From Papaver somniferum (lineage: Eukaryota > Streptophyta > Magnoliopsida > Ranunculales > Papaveraceae): a stretch of 64,000 nucleotides of DNA. The notes beneath the pieces were generated by a model. It was not told where the DNA came from and did no database searches. It saw only the letters and a list, made by a program, of their open reading frames with translations. A program made the translations under genes and the position numbers. Where the stretch lies: the NCBI RefSeq assembly GCF_003573695.1, contig NC_039361.1, forward strand, positions 136,742,777 through 136,806,776, read 5' to 3'. Positions 46,313 through 57,107 of this stretch are shown here, piece by piece (positions within the stretch are counted from its first letter, which is position 1; the number at the start of each line of letters is the position of its first letter).

Positions 46313-48913
46313 ATGGCTGTTGCAGAATTCACTTTATCCAATTTGACCGTATCGCATGCTGTTTCGGAATCAACTACTGTCAACGAGATGATTAGTATGG
46401 TGAAACAATACTGTCCTTATGTCCCTGAAGACCTCGTACTTTTTGGTTACACTGTAGATGGAATTTCACATGTGATTAATCACGATTTGGAGTTGAGGTT
46501 TTTTATTCACTACTGCATCTCGAAAGGGATTGATGTGTTGAAGTTTAACATCCAGTTTAAGATTCGCGTTGATTCTGTTCCTCCCTCTTCTTCTGTTGCT
46601 CCTTCTTCGTCATCATCAAGTTGTGTTTCAAACAACGAGGTGGCTGTTGTAGAAGAGTTGACGGATGATTCATCTTTGATCAAAAAGGTCCCCAAGAAGT
46701 CAAATGCTTGGGAAAACATCTTAATCGGAGTAGGGCAGGTTTTTGAAAGTGTTAAATATTGTCGTGATACTGTTAAGAAGTATGGATTTCATAGTGGTTA
46801 CAAAACTCAAATACGTAAGAGTGACAAGAAACGTTACATTATGAAGTGTAAGAACAAGAAAAGTAAAAATTGTAGCTGGACGTTTCATGCATCTCTCTTT
46901 ACCAATACTAAAGGTGTGTTTTCAGTGTAAGAAGTTTCACGGAGAGCATTCATGTGATTTAGCTTCTTCTGATCCCGCAAAAGTCAGGATGACGAAGTCT
47001 TTCTGAAGGATATCTTAATAGATGAATTTCGAGCATCAAAGAAGAAGAAGACTACAACTGATGTCATAGATCCGCTCCATCTGGAATATGGTATTGATCT
47101 CACGTATAATCTGGCATACCATGGTTTACAGTTCACTAAAGAGTGTCTTTGGGGTGATGACATCAAGTCCTATTCAGACTTTGTTTGGTATAAAGAATCA
47201 ATTGAACGTTATAATCTTGGAAGCGTCGTCAAGTTTGAGTATGATGGTTTAACGAAGCAGTTCCAAAGGTTTTTTGTTGCTTTCAAAGCTTCCACTACTG
47301 GTTTCAATAATTGTTGTCGTCCGATGTTATTTATTGATTGTACTTTTCTCACTGGGAAGTTTAAGGGTGGTCTTATGGTTGCTTGCGGGAAAACTGATAA
47401 CCAAGGTATGATTTTTAATATTTTTCTCTATTTTATTTATTAAGTGTTTCAACTTTCCTTGTTGAATTACACAATGTAATATGATATGTCCCTGGATTTC
47501 AATTCTATGGATCACATAACTTTTGTTCAACCCATAATTATTGTTGTTGATCCCATAACTTTTGTTGTTGATCCATTATTTTCAATTGTTGATCTCATAA
47601 CTTTTTTGTTGATTCCATAATTCCAGTTGTTGATCCCATTTTTTTGTATCAAATTTTGTTGTTGGTCCATAATTTCAATTGTTAATCCCACAATTCCAGT
47701 TGTTGATTACATAACTTTTTGTTGTTTACCCCATAACTTGTTCATGGATTTTAATTTTTATGGGTCACTTTTTGAATCTTTGGTTCTTCTTGTATTTTGT
47801 AGAGATCTATCCAGTTGCATTTGGAATTGTACCTTGCAAAAAAATTTAGAGTTGGGAATGGTTCTTAACCAATTTGAAGGGTATTATTAGTGAAGACCGT
47901 CCACTGACCATCATATCAGACCGTGGAGCTGGCCTTTTGAAGCATGTCCTTGTGATCTTCCCAAAGGCTCACCATTCGTACTGTTTGTACCACATGAAAG
48001 GAATATTCCGGTTCCAAAGGGAAAGAGTAGGCAAACTGCTGTGAAGTTGTTTGAAGAGTGCTACACTGCGTTAACAAAGGAGAAATTTTATGCTGCTGCC
48101 AAGAGTGTGAGCAATCTGAAGCTGGATTCGGTGATTGATTGGATGGTAAAGATTCCATTCCAGAACTGGGCTGCTCATGCATTTCTAGGAGAAAGGTTTG
48201 GTGAGAACACATCAAACATTGCTGAGAGTTTTAACAATGTGATTAAGCATGATAAGCGGCTTCAATCACTTGAGCTTATCGATTGTATTTGTGCTAAGGT
48301 AATGGAGAAGAACTACAAGAGGTTGGTGGAGTTTAGTAAGTGGACTTCAAAGCTTACTCCTCGGATGCAGGCTAGGCTCAACAAAAGGGTGACTGACTGG
48401 CGTTTTTACAAGTTCCGAAGATCAAGTGGTAAAGTTTTTAAGATCATTTCTCCTACTGGAAAGCACACAGTCGAGGATGCTAAGACATGCACTTGCAATT
48501 GGTGGCAGAAGCATAGTTTCCCTTGCACCCATTCAATGAAAATAATGTTGCAAATTGGGCCAGATGAACCTTACAAGTACATCATTCCATATTATACCAT
48601 CGAGTACTAGAGAGGTTTGTATGCTCGTCTTATCTATCTTATTCCCGACAGTGAGAGGCCGCCTAAAATTAATGAGGAAGGTTATGTCTTGCCTCCCAAT
48701 GGTGGTCGAGCGTCATCTAGAAGGCCAACTACTGCAAGGTACATGGGTTGTCGAGAGAAAGTTCGCAAGAAAAGTAATTATGGTCAGTGTGGGAGACTTG
48801 CCTTCCACAACCATCGTAGATGTCGCAGAGCTCCTTTGGCTCCTCGTGCACCAGTGTTCCGCAAGGAGTCTAATTCCAGGATGATCAACTTTTTGAGGAG
48901 GATGTTTTTCTGA
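46313..48913 (+). pseudogene. mudrA-type (MULE) transposase gene, decayed
   Basis: This is the MULE DDE transposase, which excises and inserts Mutator-like elements. ATG 46313 follows a GTTGCAG acceptor. Domains in order: a Ser-rich linker; the MuDR DNA-binding domain (VKKYGFHSGYKTQIRKSDKK, then MKCKNKKSKNCSW); the DDE domain with FIDCTFLTGKFKGG (first Asp) and TIISDRGAGLLKHV (second Asp); ENTSNIAESFNNVI; the SWIM zinc finger (CTCNWWQKHSFPCTH); and a basic tail with a degenerate C-G-x-H-x-x-x-C knuckle. One intron, 47406-47802, joins Gln-Glu (NQ|EIYPVAFGIV). Damage: shifts near 46920, 46978 and 48000; TAG at about 47849 and TAG at 48608. The intron is full of GTTGTTGATCC words. It converges on the Ulp1 gene. 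Assignment is firm; activity is lost. Confidence 0.85.
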
Positions 48914-49239
48914 AGTTTTTTTGAATGCTTTCCTATTTTTCTAAACTTCTTTTTTACCCTTTTATGCTAGTTATTGGATACAACTTGGATATTAGTCCTT
49001 TTTATGCTTTTCCTGTTTTTCTTGTTGGATTTGTTGTGTTTTAATGACATACATTCTGTTTTATTCGTTTATGAATGTTATTCTTTTGTTTTTAAAGTTT
49101 ATGTCAGTTTGCAGGTTCCAGGTTTACTGGTTTTTTTACAGGAAAAGTACTATGTAAACAGTATCAACATATCATTGTTGATCCAAGTCATGAGATCAAC
49201 TTCCATTTATGATCCCCCACTACTGGATCAACTTCCGTT

Positions 49240-49560
49240 GTTGATGCTTAATGAAAAGAAAAAAATTGCATGGTTTTATCTGTATATACAAGTTAACTCC
49301 ATTAGCTGTGCATACCTGCAATCTTTAAGATTAACATTCATTCACTTGATAAGAAACCAATCACTTATTCATCATTTTTTTTTTGACCCATTCATTTTTG
49401 GGTCCCATTGTTGATCCAAAAAATGAATCAACTTTCATTGTTGATGCTCAATAAAAAGAAAAAATTGGATGGTTTTATATGTATATACAAGTTAACTCCA
49501 TTAGTTGTGCGTACCTGCAATCTTTACTACCAACATTCATTCACTTGATAACAAAAACAT
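49240..49560 (+). repeat. Direct repeats, about 110 bases, copies 1 and 2
   Basis: Units beginning near 49243 and 49442 share GCATGGTTTTATCTGTATA, ACAAGTTAACTCCATTAG and ACATTCATTCACTTGATAA. Two more copies lie at 51720-51990, inside the Ulp1 gene region. Each is preceded by GGATCAACTT...ATTGTTGATGC. Confidence 0.75.
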
Positions 49561-51207
49561 TCATTCAATGGATAGAAATCAGTAAAACAAACTAATACTA
49601 ATATTAATTCATAATAAACCAGTACTAAACACATCATCCAAATTGTTTCAGAACATAAACAGACCTTCAAACATTTCTTTGCAGTAACTAAGATGTCTTT
49701 TCAAACTAACTTCCAATGAGCAGGCCTACATTTTACTTACCAGGATATGTTAAACTACACCTAAGATGTTTCTTTTGTCAGAGCATGAACAATATGTTGC
49801 ACTAATCTAATGGATCACTAGAGTCTGGTAAATTGATTATTTCTTCAACCGAGTCAGTAAGTTGTTGTGCTTCCTTAACCTCTTCGACTGAGTCGGTAAG
49901 TTGTTGTACTTCTTTATCTTCTTCCGGTGTGTCACTGATTTCCAAAGCTGGTTTCCATGCATCAATTTCTCCCAACACCCTGGCAGCCATCTTCACTCTC
50001 TTCATGTTAATATTGTTATGGTATTCAATGCTCTTATCATCTAGATCCCAGCAGTGTCCACGCTTTACCAAACATTTCATGAACAAGCAAATGTGGATTG
50101 CACAGTCCAACCCTTGTTATTGTGGTATCTGGTACTGCTCAAAATGTGTAGTTACTGGTCCATCTGTATCAACATCTTTTTTCCCCATTTTGTTCAGGAC
50201 ATCAGTCAATGGTTGTACCATGACAGGGTATTGGTCGTTGTATCCTTTGTTGTGAGATATGGTGTTGAAAATTAACCATCTTCCACCTATTAACGCAAGC
50301 AGCACCCAATGGAATGGTTTCTTATTCCTGTCTTATAGAAACATTGGTATGAGCAGGAATACGTCATCGCCATTCACTGGGTAATTCTTCCTTACATTAG
50401 TTGTACATTCCTCCACTTTCGTGGCATCTTTGGTAGCTACTGCACCCCTCATCAGTTGCTGCATCATATTCTTAACATTAGTTTGTCTTTGATATTAGAT
50501 AACAACAACTATATCATAAATGTTTTATCAATCCTTTATTCATGTATACTTGAACCATCCCTAGAACATTAAATTGTTTTATCTCACCTAAATAAGATTT
50601 CAACTACGATAATATAGACCTAAATAAGTTAATGTAACAAGTTATTTAAAAGACAAATTAAGAGTTTGCGTTACTTACATAAGTATTTGTAGACAAAATT
50701 AAGTGCTTCTTCCCGTAGTAGTTGAGCTTACTTGGATTCTCCATCTTTGATTGAAGCAAGTTGGTGTAGTAATCAACAATCTCGTTGTTAATGTTTTGGT
50801 CATCAATTAGAGCTTGGATATGCTTTCTGTAGACGAACTCTTCCACTTCATTGTTGAAATAAAAGCTACATGCTATGTCACTGCATTTTTCAAATGGAAG
50901 TATTATTATCATGACATAACATATTATAAATTATAACTGTAACTTGGATAACAATCGTCTTTTTGCAGATGTTCCATGGCATCAACTTTTATTGTTTATA
51001 CCTACAAATAAATAGGCAAGTTGTTACAGAGTTACATACCTTTCTGTCGCTTTCTCAAAGAATGGACGAAGGAGGTTTTCTTGTTCCTTGGTGCAGGATT
51101 TCCAGAGTTTGAGTTTTTCTCGCTGCTTCAGCTTTGTTGGCTCAGGTGGTGTCACATCAATGTAATCATCAAGGTCAATTATATTCGGTTATTCAACACC
51201 TCCCCCC

Positions 51208-51239
51208 TTCTTCTTCTTCTTCTTCTTCTTCTTCTTCTT
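51208..51239. repeat. (CTT)n microsatellite
   Basis: About ten perfect TTC/CTT units lie within the Ulp1-like exon, read on the minus strand as an Arg run. Confidence 0.9.
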
Positions 51240-51719
51240 TCCATTCCCCCCTTTCTTCCCTTGTTTACTTTACCTTGAGGTGTGTATTTATTTGGAGGCT
51301 TCCTTGACCTTATGTTATACCTTACTGCTTGGCTCTGCGTTGCTTCAGAATCATCATCTTGGGTGGTGTCCTCTTCAGTTAGCCCATCAATTTCATCTAG
51401 TTTGTACATCACTTTAAGCCCTTCCAATACATTCTTGTCATATGGAGGTTCAGAATCACCCTTTTCCGTTTGCTCCGTAGGAGCATCTTTCATCTGATGT
51501 GGAGGAGTAGGAGTATATATTCCTTCGGTGATTGCACCGAAGCTTGGGGTAGTACCTGTAGGGAAATAATTTGATTAGATTAACAGGAAACAATCTTATG
51601 TAAACAGTATCAACATATCATTGTTGACCCATTGTTTTTGGGATCAACAATTGTTGTTGATCCTTTTATGGGATCAACTTCCATTGTTTACCTCACATTA
51701 TTGGATCAACTTCTACTGT

Positions 51720-51990
51720 TGAAACTTAAAAAAATAAAAAAGTATGCATGGTTTTATCTGTATGCACAAGTTAATTCCATTATCTGTAAATACCATGCAA
51801 TGCTAACACTCATTCTCTTGATTACAAACCAATCATTCATTATTTGTTGATCCGTTGCTTTCATGGATCAACTTCCATTGTCGACACTTAATAATAAATT
51901 TAAGAAAATTGAAAAAGCATGGGTTTATCTGTATGCACAAGTTAACTCCATTTGCTGAACATACCTGCTATTTTTTAATACTAACATTCA
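51720..51990 (+). repeat. Direct repeats, about 110 bases, copies 3 and 4
   Basis: These units match the pair at 49240-49560 (GCATGGTTTTATCTGTATGC, ACAAGTTAA-TCCATT). They lie between exons of the Ulp1-like gene. Confidence 0.7.
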
Positions 51991-53099
51991 CTCCATTTGA
52001 TGTATAGAAATAAGTAAACCAAATTAATACTAATTATAATTCATTAACAAACCTACACTAATAGATCATCCAAATTGTACAGAGCATAATCAGACTTGCT
52101 TATATTTCAAATTGTGCAGAACATAAATTTATTACTTCGTCAACTGAGTTAGTGAATAGTACCTGTATGGACATAATTCGAGCTCTTTGGATGTATAGCT
52201 TTAATTGGAGGATTTGAAAAACAACTAAATATCCCAGCATCTCTGCTTCCTGTATGTTTGTACTCCTTTCTCCTTCTTTGACTTCATTCTCCTCTTCTAA
52301 CTGTTGAACTGAATTACCAATCTCTGAAATCACATTACTGATCTGAAGATCTGCTTCTTGTCTTCTTTTTTCTTCTCTTTATTTTTCGAAGCCCATCCTC
52401 TAGTTTGCCTAGAATCTGTCACCAAAGGATGTACCTGGAACTTTAGTCCACTTTGAAAACCCTTCTAAAAGCTCTTTTCCAAATCAGTTAGACTGGTATC
52501 TGACAATGACAAGGTGAGCTCGCTTGATTCTGGTTCCTCTATGTTCATTCCATCTGTTTGTAGTTTGTCACTTGCATTGTTCAAGTCATCTTCATTCTCC
52601 TTTCCAGATGGTTCTCCAATTGTATTCTCCACTTGAGTTAATTCAGTCTCTAACAAATCATTGGCTGCTCTTCTGAATTCCTGTTGAGTACTCTCTGATC
52701 TTGCTCTCTGGACATGTATCTCCCTTTCATTCCATTCCTTCACTTCTTAGCAATATCTTCGAGTCTCTCTTCATCTGCAGTCTGAAACTGAATCTTGTCC
52801 TTGTTATTGTCAATAATTTTCTTCATGAAGATTATGTTGTTCATCAATATCTTTGCTTGGCCCCTTCGTTGATAAGCTATTTCCTGCTTATCACATTCAA
52901 GATACAAGTTTTGTTTTGCCAGATCCTCATTCATCTGCCTCTCTACTTCCAATTCTCGTGCTGGTGCTGAAATGTCAATCAAATACATCTCATCTTATGT
53001 AACCGGATCAACAAAATCTTCATGAACCTGCAAATCAGTGAGCAAAGTATTTTTTTTTTGTCAATAATCTATTTTTCTCACATTCTACCCTTAATATAT

Positions 53100-53140
53100 C
53101 TTTCACGAGGGGGCGTAGCCCCCGAGTGAGGTGCGACGTA
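53100..53140. repeat. GC-rich hairpin motif, copy 2
   Basis: CTTTCACGAGGGGGCGTAGC, then CCCCGAGTGAGGTGCGACGT. It differs from copy 1 (45603-45644) at only a few positions and has the same orientation. It sits in an intron of the Ulp1-like gene. Confidence 0.7.
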
Positions 53141-54642
53141 TATGAAATTGCAGCAATATATAAGTTGAGTACATTTCAGATATGATGTCAACTTTGGTTG
53201 TTGATTCTATTCATTGGGGATCAACTTCCATTGTTGACACAAAAAAACTGGGGTACATTTCAGTTACTGCGTAAACCTTGTTGTTGACTCCATACAATTG
53301 GATCAACTTATATTGTTGATACACAAAATCTATAATACATTTCAAAATCCATAATTATTGTTGTTGATTCCATCCATTGGGGATCAACTTCTATTTCAGA
53401 TGGCAACTCGGTATCATTTATTTAACTCTATCATCTATAGTCACACTTGTTTCCTAATCCTAATCTGAACCAGCTCTAATTTAAATACACAGATACAAAA
53501 AAATGCGCATAATCATACTTATGTACAATAGATTTCAGTTATTCTGTGTCAACTGTGGTTGTTGATCCATTTGCTGGGATCAACTTCCATTTTTTACACA
53601 CAAAAAATCAGTATTCTGTACTAGGAAATTTAAACAGAGTAAGAAAAAAATTACCTCATGCTCAAACCAAGTCATGTCTATTTCCGCTCTAGATTTTTCG
53701 CCAAAATCATTGCGAAGTTTCTTGAACAATGTTTGCTGCTTCCATCTTAGGAATCTCTGGTTTCAAAACCCTCCCTCTTCTCGATGTAGTTCCTAGTGTG
53801 TTCACAGAACCAATACTGGATGCAGAGAAATTAAAGAGGTTAGTTTTTACATACTGCATGCAACATTGTACTATATACAAATATAAACATTTTACTTTGA
53901 TATAAATGTCTTTTACTTTTCCGGTAGCATTGTAGTGCATCCGATAACAATCAATTTTTTTCCTTCTTTTTTTGAGATGTTTGAAATAAAATATTCTACA
54001 ATGTGATCTGGCCATGACACTTTATCCATTTGTAGAACATGAGGTAACCATTTCCTTGCAAAACTTGTTGTTCCAGAATCTGGGAAGAAAAGCACCGCAC
54101 ACAACCACATGACAAAAAGTCTGACAAAATACTCCGGGTCAGACTCATCTCCAGCTACAATTCTTAGTTTGTTTTCAACCTCAGTCTTAGTCATTTTATC
54201 CTTACAATCTGGCTTTTTCTCTGGTCTGAACTTGGTATTCAAGAATTTCCTGCATTCATCTTGGTGCTTTGATTTAAGTTTTTTCGTGAAATCTTCACTC
54301 TCTATAATTCTTCTAATTTTGAAGATCAACACAAATTCCCTTGGATACAGAGAGCAGTCTGTATAATTCTTCTTCTTTTTGGGATCTCCAAATGGGATCT
54401 TCTTCGTTTCTTTATTAAATCCACTAAGCAACAGCCGTATTGCAAGATTGATTCTTTCAAACCATTTAGGATTCACTATATTGTTGTTGTCTGCTGTGTA
54501 GAATGGGATGAAGAAGTCCCAAAAAGGAATGGCCTTCAGTGCATTTGCAAGTATTGTTTTCTTCTTATTTCCTCCTTGTTCTTCTTCAAATAGCTTGTAT
54601 AGAAAACTTCCCATTTCAACCAATGGAATGATACCTCCTTTG

Positions 54643-54712
54643 AATGCAACTTCGTTCGCCCTTGGCCTACCTGCATAAATGCAATTTCGTTTGCCCTTGG
54701 CTTACCTGCATA
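54643..54712 (-). repeat. 35-bp tandem duplication of a splice acceptor
   Basis: Two adjacent 35-base units (54643-54677, 54678-54712) each carry, on the minus strand, TATGCAGGTAGGCCAAGGG or TATGCAGGTAAGCCAAGGG and the first codons of the exon (RPRANEVAF / KPRANEIAF). The Ulp1-like exon therefore has two candidate 3' splice sites. Confidence 0.8.
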
Positions 54713-55479
54713 CATGCAACTCAACCATTTACTTATTTCTTTTTAATAGTTAAACAACTTAATGATATGGAGCATAAAACATAACTCAATATTGTTACCT
54801 TTGAGTTCCTTTTCCGGCTTCGCATATGATTTTTTCTTTTCTTCGATTACTTTTTCTTCCTCTGATTCTTCTCCCTCCTTCTATGGTTCGTTCTCTTCTT
54901 CGTCTGAATCTTCTTCTTCCTTTTCTTCTAATTCTTCGATTATCATCTTCTTGTTTCTTTTACCTGATGGTTCCTCTTCATTTTTCTTTTTATTTTTCTT
55001 GTTCTCTCTCTCTTTCGCTTTGTTGCTGTAACTTTCTCAATGTGTTGTGATTCTTCTTCTTCTTCTGAATCTTCTTGTATCTCTTTTGTTGGTGTATCAT
55101 GTTTTTGCTTTGTTCTTCTTTCTTTTAATAATTTCTTGTTTACTCTGTTCCTTTTGGTTGGTACATCTTGTTGCGATTCAACCTGTACTTGTTCTTCAAC
55201 CAATAACTTCTTGTTCACCCTCTTCCTTTTGGGGGCTACATTTTCTTTAATCGGTTGTGAATCATCTTCTTCTCTACTCTTCGCATTTATCCTTGGTGAT
55301 ATTCTCATTCCTTTCATCTATTTCAAACAACATTAATCTAGTCAGCCTTCTTATTTATTCAATAATCACAACAATAATTGTGGTTGGTTTTAAATTTTAT
55401 GGCATCAACTACTATATAATTGTGGTTGGTTTTTAGTTTTATGGCATCAACTATTATTGTTGATCATATTAATTGGATC

Positions 55480-55720
55480 ATCTTCTGTTGTTGAACCATG
55501 TTATTAGTATAATATGGCACCGACTACGGTTGTTGAACCATTTTACTGGTATAATATAACATCAACTACTGTAATTGGTCCCATAAAGTGCATCAACTTC
55601 TATTGTTGAACCATGTTACTGGTATAATATGGCATCAACTATCGTTGTTGATCCCATAAAGTGCATCAACGCCTGTTGTTGAACCATGTTACTGGTATAA
55701 TATGGCATCAACTAATGTTG
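55480..55720. repeat. 73-bp tandem repeat
   Basis: ACTGGTATAATATGGCATCA recurs at about 55545, 55618 and 55691. Units contain GTTGTTGAACC and GCATCAAC words related to the GGATCAAC family. It lies upstream of the Ulp1-like start. Confidence 0.75.
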
Positions 55721-55922
55721 TTGATCATCTACTGTTATTTATATCTAGCTTACATGATATAAGATACTAGTTTCATATCTAATGGAATACTGGAAAAAAA
55801 ACACCTACACACAATTTTACGGGATCAACTCCTATTGTTTGACCCCATCTATTGTCTACCAAGCATCAACAACAACAACAACTGAAACATCAACTCCTAT
55901 TGTTGCAGTTATTTAAACTTAC

Positions 55923-56122
55923 ATAACACAGAGAACAAAACATTTCATGGGATCAACTCCAATTGTTGAACCCATCTATTAGCATCAACATCAACTGAAA
56001 CACATATTGTAGAATCAACACGCCATTATTGTAGAACTTACATAACACAGAGAACAAAACATTTTATGGGATCAACTCCAATTGTTGACCCCATCTATTA
56101 GCATCAACATCAACTGAAACTG
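55923..56122. repeat. 118-bp direct repeat, two copies
   Basis: CATAACACAGAGAACAAAAC, then ATGGGATCAACTCCAATTGT and CATCTATTAGCATCAACATC occur at 55923 and again at 56041 with few differences. Confidence 0.8.
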
Positions 56123-57053
56123 TTTTTTTTCACAGTTTTGTCATCAACATGCAAATACAGAAAAAAAACACATATATAGAACAACATATAGGGTGAAAAT
56201 CAAAATCAACTGAAGAAACTATTTCTTACCTCTTTCATCTGAAACTACAACTGCTGAAACTCAAAATCAACTCCAACTAACCTAAAATCAAAATCAATCA
56301 ATTAGATATAAAACTAAGTAGATACCAAGTCAAATCAAACACATTAGGAGCAGGAATTGTTCATAAATCGTACATGTAACAACTTTTTTTCTTCAGAAAA
56401 TAAAATCTGACTTCAAAATCGTTAAAAATCGAAATTAATAGCAAAATCGTTACTGAATACAGTGGTTTTATGAGTGACCTTAGTGTTTTTACCTGTTTAA
56501 TCTTTCTTTTATTCTTCAAACTCGGTACCCTCGAGCATACCTAATTTTCGATCATTTTTTCCACAGTTTTTTGATTTTTCGCAAAGTAAAGATGATGGAT
56601 GATTGAAATGATTCGGTTATTGAGATTTATATAGGTTTATAGTTACTATTTTCGCTTTTGATCGACGATTTTCTTCGGTTTCTGATTTTTCAAATTTCTG
56701 CTACTGCAGTTACATGATGAATGTGAAGATGGAGGAGAGAGACAGATCGTGTAAATAGGTTTGGAACGGCTACGGGAGTAAATGACTCCCCAATGATATA
56801 ACCTTGATATTTTATTTAGGGGCAAAATTGTAATCTGACAATCCGTGTTTTTCAGGGGAGGGTATACTTATTTTGAGGGAGGGTATTTTTGTTGGGACTC
56901 TATTATAGGGGCATTTAATTAATGTACCCAGAAAATAATTAGTTTAATACAAGAAGTTAACCAGAACATTTTTCCTTCTCTTAACCAAGGGATTAGTGTC
57001 CTTCTAGATGGTGTTAAGACTTAACATGCCACTTAGCAAATATAAAAAGGAAT
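56123..57053. other. Right flank of the MULE gene pair; no gene
   Basis: 56210-56620 may be 5' UTR and promoter of the minus-strand Ulp1-like gene. 56800-56930 contains GGGAGGGTATTTTTG and GGGGCATTTAATTAATG, which may mark the right end of the MULE; no matching left terminus was found. Confidence 0.35.
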
Positions 57054-57078
57054 TTATATATATATATATACATATATA
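57054..57078. repeat. (TA)n microsatellite
   Basis: TATATATATATATACATATA, at the border between the MULE flank and the next LTR. Confidence 0.85.
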
Positions 57079-57107
57079 GCACAGGATAATGACTCGAATA
57101 CTATTTC

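Larger units (their letters stand above)
49802..55317 (-). pseudogene. Ulp1-like cysteine protease gene of a Kaonashi-type MULE, decayed
   Basis: This is a multi-exon relative of SUMO proteases (peptidase family C48). Approximate exons: 55317-54806 (Lys/Glu-rich, repeated KRxRVNKKLL); 54669-53915 (WLCAVLFFPDSGTTSFARKW, the conserved pre-protease domain); 53818-53654 (YWFCEHT, then FLRWK); 53031-52466 (coiled coil); 51493-51040 (LKLWKSCTKEQENLLRPFFE); 50880-50679 (FYFNNEVEEFVYRKHIQALI); 50470-49802 (catalytic). In the last, HWVLLALIGG carries His, QQQGLDCAIHICLFMK carries Gln and Cys, while WLIFNTI has Asn where Asp is usual. Damage: frameshifts near 54950, 53755 and 51180, stops at about 53010 and 50332. 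A (GAA/TTC)n run encodes poly-Arg. Host or transposon protein targets are unknown. Confidence 0.75.

Noticed and set aside
51179..51280. Poly-arginine protein segment as a nucleic-acid-binding domain
   Set aside because: It is produced by a CTT microsatellite expansion in a decayed exon, not by a conserved domain.
54762..55336. Plus-strand Ser/Leu/Phe-rich open frames
   Set aside because: They are the antisense of the Lys/Glu-rich coding part of the Ulp1-like gene, and the composition follows from GAA/AAG codons read backwards.
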